From positions 73,628,344 through 73,692,343 of the forward strand of contig CM063108.1 in the NCBI GenBank assembly GCA_031841125.1: DNA of 64,000 bases. Reading direction: 5' to 3'. Below the pieces are notes generated by a model. The model was not told the origin of the DNA, ran no database searches, and worked only from the letters and a program-made list of their open reading frames with translations. This document shows positions 24,310-34,955 of this stretch, in pieces. This DNA comes from Acanthococcus lagerstroemiae. Taxonomy: Eukaryota > Arthropoda > Insecta > Hemiptera > Eriococcidae. How positions within the stretch are numbered: position 1 is the first letter of the stretch; every line of letters starts with the position of its first letter. The position numbers were made by a program, and so were the translations under genes.

Positions 24310-24732
24310 TTATTAGTATCATTGGAAAGAGAGTAAGAAGTAGAATTTTTCAAAAATGGGCCCCCGATTCAAAAATGTGTACTTACGTTGAAAAAAGCTT
24401 ATCGGGAAACGCTATGTCATATAGTTTCTACATGGCTCTTGAACTTCGAATCACGTGTTCTCAAAAAACAGATTTGGTTGGTTGGTTATCTGTTTCACTT
24501 AACAGCGTCCAAATTTTAAGTACATAGCTCACTTAGCTGAACTTCGATTGAGTGTTCCCAATGTTTACAAGGTAGCAGAAAAGTATTAGTTTGTTCTCGC
24601 ATTCAAGTTTGCTCAACTCAGCCGAAGAATTTGGATTCATAGCTTAGCTCGCACGGTTTACCTCAACTGTGCAATTGGCCATACTCTCAACTGTGGAGTA
24701 TTCGGACTGGCCACGTGTAGTGCCATGTAAAA

Positions 24733-24974
24733 CTGATAACAACGAAGTAGTGATCCGGAGATTATCATCGCCTGCATTTCTTACGCATTTTGTTATTTTC
24801 AAGAGTTTTTTTAGTCGAAAAAGCGTTTTATTTGCAGTAATTATGTCTGAATTTTCAATATTTCGGCATACTAAAGGGTATTCTATGCGTTCTTGATAAA
24901 ACTTGGAGAAAATTATCTTCCCATATAAACCAATGTAAATAAGCTTCTCCAGATCACTACTTCGTTTTTATCAG
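24733..24974. mobile_element. Short inverted-repeat element
   Basis: CTGATAACAACGAAGTAGTG at 24733 is matched by the inverted CACTACTTCGTTTTTATCAG ending at 24974. The arms are about 28 bp and the element 242 bp. No target duplication was found. Confidence 0.55.
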
Positions 24975-26216
24975 CAAGCGTTTCCTATCTACATAGCTGC
25001 ACTGAACTGCCCGGTCTGAATTATGTCATTCATACCAAATACTTCATATTCTTCAATTCTTGAACGTTTTTAACTTTGAGAAGTTGACGTTTTTATCTAG
25101 CGAAGGTCTTCTGGTGAGGGTGTAATCTCTAATGAGTCAATTTCCCAGCACTCTCAATGGGTAAGCACCAACTGAATCTGCGTAATCTGACCTAGCGACC
25201 TGCGGGTAGTTTTCGCAGTATCTAGCTTATTGACACTAGCCGATTTGCGTCGCGACGCGTACTTGCAATGTTGGTAAACTGAAGTTGATTCGTTGAGTGT
25301 CAAACAGATCGTAATTTATTCCATCGGCGTATAAACTTAACACGAATAACAGCTCGCAATTACGTGGAATACGACATTCTATGCAGCGTTGCCGGATATA
25401 AAAAAAAAAATGCAACACGTCGATTTCCAAAACACTCAACTCAGCTGAGACGTGTCCGTGAACGCGTCGACCCGTCGGCTTTCCCGATAAATCGAGATGC
25501 ATGTGAGCAAGTAACACACAGGACATAATATAATCTAGTCTACTTATACACGCGGGAATAAACGTAAATCAGTATGCAAATTTAACAAAAAAATATATTT
25601 ACATTGTTCACTGTACAGAAAGAGGATGAATTACGGCGCGACGCCCACGCCTTCTTTTTCAAAACGTAAATACAATGGCACTAGTTGAAGGAGGAATGGC
25701 TACTGCGGAAAAACATTTAATAAATAAGAACTTTCTATCAACTTTTTCTTTATAAATACATATAGTTACGAAATATTTGTAGCACCCGAAAATACCAATG
25801 GTAAATTTAGAACATGAAAACGGCAAAAAAGAAAAAAAAAAACAAACAAGAAAACAAGAAACGAAATAATTTAAACGATAACTTCAACTTGCGATAAAAA
25901 CAAAAATTTTGATAAAATTTAATAAATTATTAGAAAATAAATAATATATAACTAACAGCTATAACATAATATAGGAAACGTGGCACCAACACGCGATTAA
26001 AGTGATATCGCTATTTACTTCGCCATTCTGTATATCATCCCTACTTAAATTCTCACCTTATAGGAATACGATACTTTACACTAAAAACACAGCCTTTTAA
26101 TTCCGTTAATTTATGTATAAAAATATTATTTTTAGCTTTTTTGTTTTTCTTCGCCAGTTTTCCACGTACGTAGTAGGTATCATTAGAAAAACGCAACAGA
26201 GAAGATTATATGTATG
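24975..26216. other. Possible 3' UTR and flank of a minus-strand gene
   Basis: The sequence below the terminal exon at 26217-26280 is AT-rich with ATTAAA-type signals on the minus strand (near 25718, 25918 and 26095). A CpG-richer block at 25236-25526 has a 96-codon minus-strand frame with no recognisable domain. Assigning it to a 3' UTR is inference. Confidence 0.25.
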
Positions 26217-26280
26217 TCAACGGCCGTTCGGTGTTGCCGGTGTGGTCCATTGTAGTTTCTTGTAATTCCGTTCCACGTTA
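26217..26280 (-). CDS. Possible terminal coding exon, unknown protein
   Basis: On the minus strand a strong acceptor (CGGTTTTGTTTGTTGCAG, ending at 26281) is followed by an open phase-2 frame: NVERNYKKLQWTTPATPNGR then TGA. The composition is protein-like and unlike the random AT-rich frames around it. Only 64 bases are coding, so length gives no statistical support. No upstream exon was identified and the protein is not recognised. Confidence 0.35.
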
Positions 26281-27399
26281 CTGCAACAAACAAAACCGAA
26301 AAATAATTAGTCGAGAGAGTTCGAATATCACAAATACGAGTAGCAATTATCACGATTCGAGGAATCGAAATCCATTACAAGAATTGGAATTAGAGGCAAC
26401 GAATTTCAGATTAAATGGGATACGGTGTAAAAGGGAATGAAAATGAATGATATACTCTTATTGTAGTTCGTTCGTGATTTATAAATTGATTTACACGCGA
26501 TTCGTAAAAGGAATTCGAGTCATTTCGTCAACAGAACTCTTGGAGCGTTTTATCCCTTCCATCGACATTCGCAAGGTAGTATGTCAATCTTTTTTTTTTC
26601 TTTTTTGAAAAACTCGCATACTTCGTACACACGTATACGTAATAAAACCATCGTATACTTGACTAAAGAAAGTATATATAAGCAGGTATACACACGAAAA
26701 GAGTACCTTTCCTGTAGTCCGAGAGAAGTTATAATTCGTCTAGTGGTCCGAGTGGTTTGGTTGGTCGTTGCCCCAAACTCGGATGTTTGAAAAAATGAGC
26801 ACAAATAGGCATTCGCATTGACGCGAAGAGTAAGTCGTGTGCACTAATAACGCAGAAGAACTGGAGGACGAATGAGGTGAGATCCGGACTTACCCGTTAA
26901 GGGGATACAAAGAGAAAAAAATACCCCAAGACACTTGTATCAATCAGTTGACCAAATCTCACCATTACTGGAGGGAAGTTGGCAAACGAGATCAGTAGAT
27001 AAGTATTAGAGTGCCAGTAATCCAGACATATATATTTCGTGAAAATTTTTTTTCTGAATTTCAATAAATACTAGGCGGATTGTTGTATAATTTGGTTAAA
27101 AGCCTGTGGAAATGTTAACTCGATTGGACTATATTAGAAGGCGAGGCATCGATCCCCTTTTTTTATTTATGGGAAAATACTTACATTAGGTTTTGACATT
27201 TTTGAAGACATTTTTTTCTCAACTCTCAAGAGCATTGGGGACCTGTAAACTTACGAGTTTGCTAGGTTATATGACACTAATTAAATATAATACATATACA
27301 TAGACTCGATCCGCGATATAAGTCAGTAATCTCACGAGGATGGTTCCGAAACATGAATTCAAGGAGGCAATGGAGGCGAAATTCAATATAATATTCGAC
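26281..27399. other. No gene recognised
   Basis: If the terminal exon at 26.2 kb is real this is its upstream intron. Frames at 26550-26804 (minus) and 26581-26790 (plus) are mutual shadows without features. Confidence 0.3.
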
Positions 27400-27760
27400 G
27401 ATGTATAAATTTTCAAGATCGCTGAATTCGATTTTGAGGATAATTTTAGGATTCTATTGGGATTTATCCAATAGGGTTCTGGTCCAACTAGCGAACTAAT
27501 GGTCAGTATATTGAAATTGTACTAAACGTATAGATTTTCGAGGCAGTTGGATTCAATTTTGAAGGTATTATTCGAAGCTGATCCATTGGGATCCCAATAA
27601 AAGGATTCCGGCTAAATAAGGACCATTATTTCGAGATTGTATGTATGTATTTCATTAATAGAAGTGTAAGATTGGTGAATTCAATTCTACAGATGTATTT
27701 TGAATTTTATCCTTCAGAAGGGGTCAAAATCAGAAAATAGTTCAGTTTTGGACATGGTTA
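27400..27760 (+). repeat. Diverged tandem repeat, about 126-bp unit, 3 copies
   Basis: The anchor word (GAATTC or GGATTC, followed by AATT or GATTTTGA) begins at 27424, 27549 and 27677, giving spacings of 125 and 128. Shared neighbouring words are ATTTTCRAG before the anchor and CCAATAGGGTTC / CCAATAAAAGGATTC after it. Confidence 0.65.
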
Positions 27761-28011
27761 ATATAGGATGGAACGAGTACGGCTAAAACAAAAATAAATC
27801 AACTCGGGAATCGGAAGAAGCTAAGAGTTGAGCGAGGAAATAAAAATAAAGTGGTCAAAATTTTGTTGAAAAACATTAAAATTTTTCCATAGCTTAACGC
27901 GAATAGAGTCTTAAACGGAGTTATACATTTAATTAATCTGGTACTTCGATCATTATATTTAATTATTTTCATGTAAATATTTATAAACGAGGAAAATTAG
28001 CTTTTTATTTA

Positions 28012-28507
28012 TATCTTACGGGGGAGGGAGGGTGCTAGATTCGTTTTCGACAATATTTTGACTGAAAATCTTACCGTAATGTTGCAACAGGGAGCTGTGA
28101 CCTGCTAAAATTGGTACAGTAGCATACAGTTTTAATCACATCGTTCGAGTTTTTTTACCACTTATTTCACCTGTAATGCTATTTTGAATGTAACCCCTGC
28201 TCCGGGATCTTGACCTAAATGAGCGGAATTCCAGTCTTTTTTTGTTGTTTTTGTTCCACTTTAAAATATTTACGTCACGATCCTACCTGTTGTTGTAGAG
28301 GTAGGAGTTACACTCAAAACAACACCAAAAATGAAATAAGTGGCCAAAAAAAATAATAATAATCGAACGATATGCGATTGAAGCTGTTATGTGTTACTGT
28401 ACCAATTTTAGCAGATCTCAGCATCCTGTTGCAACATTGGAGTAGGTGTTATAGACAAAATAACATCAGATACAAACTAAGCGAACCAAGACCCCTCCCC
28501 CAGATGT
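28012..28507. mobile_element. Foldback element, arms over 200 bp
   Basis: The left arm includes ATGTTGCAACAGG (28079) and CTGCTAAAATTGGTACAGTA (28107); the right arm carries the inverted TACTGTACCAATTTTAGCAG and CCTGTTGCAACAT. Inner parts pair as CCACTTATTTCA / TGAAATAAGTGG. The outer edges share GGGGGAGG. Weaker pairing may continue to about 27960 and 28560. It is non-coding, and no target duplication was identified. Confidence 0.75.
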
Positions 28508-28927
28508 AAATAAAGTCAATTTCTTTCACTTATAAATAATTAGATGGAAATAACAACTTACAGGACAATTGAATTGTCGTCTTAATTACTTTATACTTGT
28601 ATTAGAAACTTCATTTGCGTTGGGCTACAGAAAAATGTTAATACTTTCCAATGATATTTTACACATTTTACTTTTATCCCCAAATGCAATTTCAATACGA
28701 AAAACAAAAATGTTTCCACCCTGGTGCGGTTAATCTGCACATCGAATAACTATCACAAGGAAAATAAGAATAATAGTCCAATTAGATCTGAAAATGAGCT
28801 ATTCGATGTTCCCCAACTTACAAAGTAAAAATGGTTAATTTTCAGGGAAGAGAATCCGAAATTTACTCCCAGAATTCAGTAACCTCTACATACGTGTGAA
28901 TGGAATAAAATCTCAAAATAACTATCA

Positions 28928-29229
28928 CAGGCCCGTAACCAGGTGAAGCGAGGTAAACGGAGCAATAACCCCCACTCCTTAAAACATGTTTGTTCCCCGA
29001 CACAATCTTTTTTTTTGTTCATCTTTTATTGTTACTTAAAACATGTGCGTTGTTGAATAGATACATATTTAAAATAGAACTGCATCTCTCTTTCCATTCT
29101 ACATTACACAATTTTGACCACCGAATTTCATTGAAGAATTTGAAAAGTGAAGAACAAATGTATACAAGGAAAATTTTACATTTCGCCAGTGCCCCCTCCC
29201 CCTGAAGACCTGGGCTGGTTATGCGCCTG
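28928..29229. mobile_element. hAT-like MITE
   Basis: It begins CAGGCCCGTAACCAGG and ends CTGGTTATGCGCCTG, inverted relatives of each other. The first terminus is shared with elements starting at 30495 and 54689. No exact flanking duplication was seen, so the edges are provisional. Confidence 0.5.
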
Positions 29230-29883
29230 AATGGCCCTTTATCAACTGGAACTTTCTTTAATAGATCCCAGCAGGCTAGATCAAAAAAATTGCCCACAAC
29301 ATTAAATTCAACAACCTCGAAAAACTGTAAATTAAAACAATCCCAAAATACAATGATCAGTATTTAACCGAAACCCCCTGTCATTTTTCTATCGATGGGG
29401 GAAAATTGAAACATTTAAAAATCTTATCCTTTTGACTAAGACTTAACCCCTCTAAGAATGAAAATAGACCGACATATCTACCGATGCTCCGGGTGAATTG
29501 CCTACTTACAAGGTTGAAAGGGGATTATTGCGGCTGAAACACCCTGTATGGTCGTTTCAGGAACCAAAGAATTTCCAAGAGCATGAATTGTAACAGGTAA
29601 TATTAGAAGGGTGGGGGAAAATGCCATACCAGAAACGAAAATTTTTTTAATTGATGGTTATACAAGAAATCTGGCTAGAACAATAATATTTCTCGAGGTT
29701 TTTACATTAGCTGATGGGGAGGATTCAAACCGTCCCAAAATACTCAGTCAAAGAGATGTGAGAGCTGATTTAGAATGTTAATCGAGAGATCCACCTCGAC
29801 AATTTTCCTCAATATCGCTTGTTATCCGGACTTTACTATTTTGGTTTATTTCATTCGCCTATACTCATTGGCCATCGGAAATA
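29230..29883. other. No gene recognised
   Basis: AT-rich intergenic sequence with no repeat or coding frame that I can support. Confidence 0.35.
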
Positions 29884-30300
29884 TTAGCGTCCTGAGCAGC
29901 ACGAATTTGGTAACCCCGATAGCCGCACATCCTGTAGAAATATGAACGCTACGAGAAGCAGACAAGAATCGCATCGATGCCTCTGGAATGAGACGCTATC
30001 GCAAAATGCTCCGAATATTGTAGATAGAACAATCGAAAAACTAGAAATAAAAATGAAAACAGAAGTTCTGTACCAGAAGTATTTCGGGCACGAGGCACAC
30101 AGGAAAAATGTAATGAAGTTACTCGTAGGGGAAGGAAAAGGTCCAAGAAAAAGGAGCCGAAGAAATTCCTCGAAAAGGTGCGGACGGACTAAGCAAGACA
30201 ACTGATGACAACGCCGATATACCAGTGCCTTCAAGCAGCAAAGGACGGACGAATGGTAAAGTGATATGCCCAAGTATAACTATACCCTCCTAATAGAGTG
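29884..30300 (+). pseudogene. Reverse transcriptase C-terminal relic of a LINE
   Basis: Around 29965-30010 one frame reads NRIDASGMRRYRKMLRI, the diagnostic C-terminal motif of insect LINE reverse transcriptases (family form: D-x-FEMWCYRRMLRI). After a stop and a frame change, YFGHEAHRKNVMKLL at about 30080-30125 corresponds to the next conserved block (YFGHI-type). A third frame gives QAAKDGR near 30235, matching the AA-x-DR tail. At least two frameshifts and several stops are present. A minus-strand 129-codon frame over the same DNA is a shadow. Confidence 0.65.
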
Positions 30301-30494
30301 GTGGACAGACGAGGAGGATACTCATTAGATATAACAGTAAAAGTCATTCGCCAATTAGTATATTACAATCAACAAGTTTCGGGTACTTAGCCTTCAAGAA
30401 TAGGTTGTCAGCTACTCTGGTAGATTTGTAAAAATAAAATTGTTTCCCGCAAACGTCCAAACAATAATAATAATAATTGTTCACACGAGCTGCC

Positions 30495-30841
30495 CAGGCC
30501 CGTAGCCAGCCACCTGCTGTATGGGGTGCTGACTGTTTACCAAGGAGGGCTTGAGGATACACATAGTATATATAATGTGAAGATTCCTACAAGGAGTGGT
30601 GTAGCCCAGGGAGGCAAGGCACCTGAAACTGAATGTGAAATATGCAAAGATGAGTAATTTTTCGCCCATAAAACACGTTTTTTTTCGAAAAATTTTTGCT
30701 TAGACAGTAATTTTACCTTCAATTTTATAATACTCTTCTTAATATCGGCGATTTTTAAAAAATACCTCAATTCTTAACTTTTTCTCCCTTGAAAATCTTA
30801 CATTGCTCCCCCCCCCCCTGGGAAGATCTGGCTACGCCACT
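30495..30841. mobile_element. hAT-like non-autonomous element or two termini
   Basis: CAGGCCCGTAGCCAGCC opens the segment and C11 followed by GGATCTGGCTACGCCACTG-like sequence closes it (last base 30841). The two ends share GTAGCCAG in inverted form but differ in their first bases, and no target duplication was found, so they may belong to different insertions. Confidence 0.4.
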
Positions 30842-31150
30842 GGTATAAACCACACATTCTGGTAGGAAAATAGCAAATTTTTACAGTGTTACAATAAGAA
30901 CGTTGAATTTGGTCTCAAAATTCATAATCAAAACTGGTAATTCAATTTCCCGACAAACCACTGAAAAGAAAAAAATTGAATACATCGCGTGGAAAAAAGA
31001 TTAACACTTTTACAACGATCAGATTTTCGAACTTTTGGAAATAAAAAAATTCTATTTCTGCGGTCTTATCAAGTTATCAGTTCACAAATAGCTATTGATA
31101 TTCAATGTGAACTGGATCGCGAGCCTACTACTGTGTTTGTGAATTGTAAT

Positions 31151-31218
31151 GTGACACAAGAAAAAGGCCTGTGTGTCTGAAACTGCTAGATGGACACTCG
31201 GGCCCTTTTCTTGTGACA
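31151..31218. repeat. Small foldback (68 bp)
   Basis: GTGACACAAGAAAAAGGCC is matched by the inverted GGCCCTTTTCTTGTGACAC, with a loop of about 30 bp. As DNA it may be a relic of an inverted-repeat element; as RNA it would form a hairpin. Confidence 0.6.
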
Positions 31219-32034
31219 CGTCACGTATAAAGAACGACCAACACACGATTTGTCTATCTTTTACAGCAAAATCAGGGTTGCCAAGTTTATAAACCTTAAC
31301 ATGTAGTGGGAAAAAAAGTTTTGAACAAAATTAGTGAGAGAAAAAAAATAGAGATTCCAGATTCGTTATTTTTATTCACGAAATTCTGCTGGAGGGGCTC
31401 CGGCAAGCATCAAGCCTGGTCAGTAGCTGGTTAAAAAGTTCCCATTCTCGATCATAGATAATAGATTTCGTAATCTAACCTACAGCCGCTAATAAGAATT
31501 TGCGAAAGAGGTAGCACTTTTCAAATCTATCTAAATTGTCCAGCAACATTGCAAATCCGATTGCGGAGAGGGTAGTGCTATGCTGTACAAATTGGCGAGT
31601 GAAAATGCGTTTAGCTCTTTCTTGATATTCACCCCACCCCCCTCGTTTTTAGGAATATTGGTAATGAATGTATCGATACTTAGTCCAGGAGAATTAGCTA
31701 AAAAGGTGGTGTTTGATGGAATTAATTGCAGCACAGCTGAAACTTGATACGATTGTTTAGTACCCTCATTGGAAAAGCCACGTGATCCCCCCCCCCCTCC
31801 TCCTCCAATGTGAGCATCACCCCTCAGAATCCAAAAAGTGCCACCGGAAACAGTTTTTGGCTTGTATTTAGCTTAAAATTGAGTTATAGGTAAAAATATC
31901 CCTTACCAAAATTAAAGAGCGTAAAATTCTCTACAAAAATTATATCCATGTTTTTTTTCGTGAATCCCATACCAACCAAGATAATTGTCGTTCCAGATCA
32001 CACTAGCATGTAAATATGGAGTAACCTACAACCA

Positions 32035-32200
32035 GAGATGAGCGTTGTTCACTATTTAATGAACTTGCTCTTGCCCTTGTTCTTTTCAATTTTTTGTGAA
32101 CTAGTTCTTGCTCTTGTTCACTTGGTCTTCCAACTGATCTGGTTCATCGTTTGTTCATTAAAAAGAACCTTTGCTCTTGGTCTTGCTCATTTAAAAATAG
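32035..32200 (+). repeat. Degenerate GTTCTTGCTCTTGTTCAC repeat
   Basis: Variants of CTTGCTCTTG, GTTCTTGCTCTTGTTCAC and CTTGGTCTTGCTCATT recur just inside the left arm of the long-TIR element. Confidence 0.6.
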
Positions 32201-32463
32201 GGTTTTTGTACAAACAAATTGCGAATAAAATTTGTTTTTTTGGTTATAGCCTACAACTGAAAAGTAGGCTGCTGCCTAAGCAATTTTTTTAATCCCCCTT
32301 GAAAACCTATGAGATTGTTGATAAAATTTAAACATCAAATAGAAATTCAATAATGTTATAAATTGTAATTGTAACTCTGAAACCATTATGAAAGTTGAAA
32401 CTAAAGTCTGGAAAATGGAAATATTCATAGCGCCCCTGTCATATGCTTCATCTGTGCTAAGGT

Positions 32464-32796
32464 TTGGAAAACTTCACAAACTGTCAACCAGAAACGAGTG
32501 CTCAGCATAAAGATTTGAGGGTATCACGAGTGCAGTACGATAGAAGGGATGTTCAAACTTTTATAAACTGGCTGAGAGCCCAGCATCCCTTCCCATATGT
32601 ATCCGAATTACAAGAGGGGATCTACCCGGGTTTACGGAGGGGATTCATGAAGGGGATATGGAAGGGCTATACGACGGGTCTACAAAGGGGATCCATGCAA
32701 GGGGAAACAGAGGGGCTATACGACGAGCTTCCAAAGGGCATACATAAAGGGTATTATACAGAGAGGCTTACGACAGTTTACAAAGGGGATACTTAG
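32464..32796 (+). CDS. ORF inside the long-TIR element: conserved-looking N-part plus Gly/Lys repeats
   Basis: A 110-residue frame. Residues 8-48 (for example VSRVQYDRRDVQTFINWL then RAQHPF) resemble a segment found in uncharacterised, probably transposon-encoded arthropod proteins with a DxxDVxxxxxWLxxxxPF-like pattern; this recollection is tentative. From residue 49 on the frame is made of GLRRGFMKGIWKGY-type units. These come from DNA repeats with spacing 44-51 (GGGCTATA at 32664, 32713, about 32764 and 32808). The frame could extend upstream of the first ATG. It may be a remnant of the element's own gene. Confidence 0.45.
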   Translation: MENFTNCQPETSAQHKDLRVSRVQYDRRDVQTFINWLRAQHPFPYVSELQEGIYPGLRRGFMKGIWKGYTTGLQRGSMQGETEGLYDELPKGIHKGYYTERLTTVYKGDT

Positions 32797-32860
32797 AGAC
32801 ATACAGAGGGGCTATAAGACAGGTCTACAAAGGGCATATAAATATAAAGGGTATAGCACC
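32664..32860 (+). repeat. Tandem repeat, 44-51 bp unit
   Basis: Units contain GGGCTATACGACGGGTCTAC and AAAGGGGATACAT-like words. Lengths divisible by three in part of the array keep the reading frame open. Confidence 0.65.
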
Positions 32861-32864
32861 GGGT

Positions 32865-33000
32865 GTCTCAACGCCGGTGTATGGCTCGGGTAGTGAGAGG
32901 GCTACACGTAAATGAAGCGCTGTGATTGGCTAACCTGATGGCTCCCCTCGAATGGAGCGCTCTGATTGGCTATTGGAGGGGAAACATACCGGGTTGAGAC
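32865..33000. promoter_or_regulatory. Paired CCAAT-box motifs within an inverted repeat
   Basis: GTGATTGGCTA (about 32920) and CTGATTGGCTA (about 32962) are inverted CCAAT boxes (AGCCAATC), each preceded by GAAGCGCT or GGAGCGCT, so a unit of about 42 bp is duplicated. The block is bracketed by GTGTCTCAACGCCGGTGTAT and the inverted ATACCGGGTTGAGACAG. CCAAT boxes of this form fit the NF-Y consensus; regulatory function is inference. Confidence 0.4.
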
Positions 33001-33635
33001 AGGGCTAACGAGGGTCGATTTTTCAAGGGTCTCGAGCGGGTTTACACGAACCTAAATTTTCCACATCGGGATTGCGAGCTTGTGATCTCTTGTAGCCACG
33101 CGTTTGTAGAGGAGGTTGTTTAAACACAGAAAATTGAATACATGTAGATTCGGATGAAGATGAATTCTTATAATAATAAAGAAAATAAGTTGAAATTATA
33201 TCATGTAACATTCTATGCACCCAGTCATGTGTTTTCGTGATTATTTCAGCGTTCATATACCGCATACGTTGTAGGTTACTCCATATTTACATGCTCGTGT
33301 GATCTTGAACGCCGATTATCTTGGTTGGCATGGGATTCACGAAAAAAAAAACATAGATATCATTTTTGTAGAGAATTTTACGCTCTTTAATTATGGTAAG
33401 GGATATTTTTACCTATAACTCAATTTTAAGCTAAATACAAGCCAAAAACTTTCTGGGGGAATTTTTTGGACTCGGGGGGGGGGGGGTGATGCTCACACCG
33501 GGGAAGGGGGGAATTACGGGGCTTTTCCACAGAGGGTACTAAACAATCGTACCAAGTTTCAGCAGTGCTGCAATTAATTCCATCAAAAATGCTAATTCTC
33601 CTGGACTAACTGGACTATTCATTCATTTTTCGATA

Positions 33636-34079
33636 CCGACGCGTTTACAACTGAAAATTTTCGGGTGTATTCGATTCGAGTCTGTGTTCTTAAAAATGCA
33701 TTTTTGGTGTTTGCCTGACTAAGGAAATGCATGTTCTAGAAGGTTTATTACTCCAGCGTTATCAGGGTACATAACGCAGTTTATTTTTATTTGGAAACGT
33801 AGAGGGCGTAATCACGGCTACCCACTTCAATCCTTTAATTTGGCTGATTCGTGGAAGTTATAAATCAAGATTAGGGTGAGCGGGAAACGCGAGAGGAGGA
33901 AACTTTTTTCGTTTGTGCTTTTCATTTTTTTTTTTTCTTCTATTTCTTTTTGATTCGTCTATACATCATTACATTGTTTTTCGTTCATCGTAAATAGCCG
34001 ATTGGCTGATTTCAGTCGATTCGAGGCCGTCGCTTTTATCGATTAGTTTTCAAATTTGTAAAATACGTAAGTCGGTATA
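33636..34079. other. No gene recognised
   Basis: Flank between the long-TIR element and the coding-like cluster. No feature was supported. Confidence 0.35.
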
Positions 34080-34700
34080 CTTCGCAATGCGCGTTCCTCG
34101 TATTCCGTCAAAATCGGCCACCCAGCTGCAATCGGCAAAGAACGTGGGTAGGCGTACGCTTTTCGAGCTCTTGGACTCTTTTACACGTTTTGAAGGGCTT
34201 CATCAGAGTGCTCACAACATTACGTACTACAGGAACAGTTTCTTTTCTCTGTCTTATTTCATCGACCAGAAAAGCTATAAGCGCTCTACGATGTGCATAC
34301 GTAAAACTACGAAAGAGGATTAATAAAAGCCGAACCGGTTTCCGTATGGTACGTGTGTGGCATTTCATCGTGCCATCTAGCGAGCAGCTTTTGATGATTT
34401 TCCAGATACTATACTGTATCGCAGGCTACCCATACGATACGTGAAATATAGGTATCGTAGCTCGGTACAACCAAATGATAACCTCGTAATAAATATACGC
34501 GGCAGAAATACGACGCAATTTACAGCGGGCGAAAAATTTAGGTAGCCCTGTAAATTGACGCTTTCTAGGATAGTAGGCTGAAACGGCATCGTCGTCGGTA
34601 TCGGACGCGGACGTACTGTATTTGCGCCTGCTGCACCACGACCATCGATCGAGCTCGTTCGCGTACTCTTCACTCTGTGGCTGCGTACGTACACACTACA
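34080..34700. other. CpG-richer segment with protein-like frames on both strands
   Basis: Unlike the surrounding sequence, this block is open in several frames. Minus strand 34426-34695 (no ATG) reads through ELDRWSWCSRRKYS and SDTDDDAVSAYYPRKRQ. The plus-strand frame near 34577-34687 reads SSSVSDADVLYLRLL and begins just after an AG and a stop. A plus-strand start at 34087 gives MRVPRIPSKSATQLQS. The two strands cannot both be coding over the same bases. A strong poly-pyrimidine acceptor for the following plus-strand exon and a plus-strand terminal frame at 35.1 kb favour plus. I could not decide further. Confidence 0.35.
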
Positions 34701-34771
34701 CAGTAAAGCGTCGAAACGTCAAAAAAAAAAAAAAAACACTTCCCATTGTGCCCCATTTCCTTTCTGCACAG

Positions 34772-34859
34772 ATACGGAGGTACAAATTGTGCGCGAGGAT
34801 ATTACGGCCCTCCTCAGGTTTCATCCGTTCGGGTTTGACGCGACCAATAGAGGTGCAAG
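34772..34859 (+). CDS. Possible internal coding exon
   Basis: It is flanked by an excellent acceptor (CCCATTTCCTTTCTGCACAG, ending 34771) and a donor (CAAG/GTAAAT at 34860). The phase-2 frame reads TEVQIVREDITALLR then FHPFGFDATNRGA. An upstream plus-strand frame ending at GTAC/GTAC (34687) would join in phase across an 84-bp intron. The antisense frame is also open and protein-like, which lowers confidence. The family is not recognised. Confidence 0.4.
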
Positions 34860-34955
34860 GTAAATTTTGGTTTCTTTGGTTTTGAATCCGAAAAGCGTTT
34901 CCCAGGTTGGCTCGTTCCGTGATACTTCAAGAATCGTAGCGCAGAATACGATTGA

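Larger units (their letters stand above)
23548..24510 (-). mobile_element. MITE-1 copy split by a later insertion
   Basis: The left part 23548-23603 (starting GGGCGCTGTTAAGC) and the right part 24310-24510 (ending AACAGCGTCC) together give one MITE-1 copy in inverted orientation. They are separated by a 706-bp element with its own terminal repeats. TTATTA, present once in other copies, occurs on both sides of the break. Confidence 0.85.
31660..33635 (+). mobile_element. Element of about 2 kb with long terminal inverted repeats
   Basis: The left arm, about 31679-32035, contains TTAGTCCAGGAGAATTAGC, GGTAAAAATATCCCTTACC-like sequence and CATGTAAATATGGAGTAACC. The right arm, about 33260-33609, carries these in inverted order (GGTTACTCCATATTTACATG at 33273, GCTAATTCTCCTGGACTAA ending near 33609). 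The arms are about 350 bp, with C11 or G13 runs at matching places (31787 and 33474). The interior holds a 110-codon frame and glycine-encoding repeats. No exact target duplication was found. Long arms suggest a MULE- or foldback-type element, but this is inference. Confidence 0.8.

Noticed and set aside
29884..30273. 129-codon minus-strand frame
   Set aside because: Antisense of the reverse transcriptase relic.
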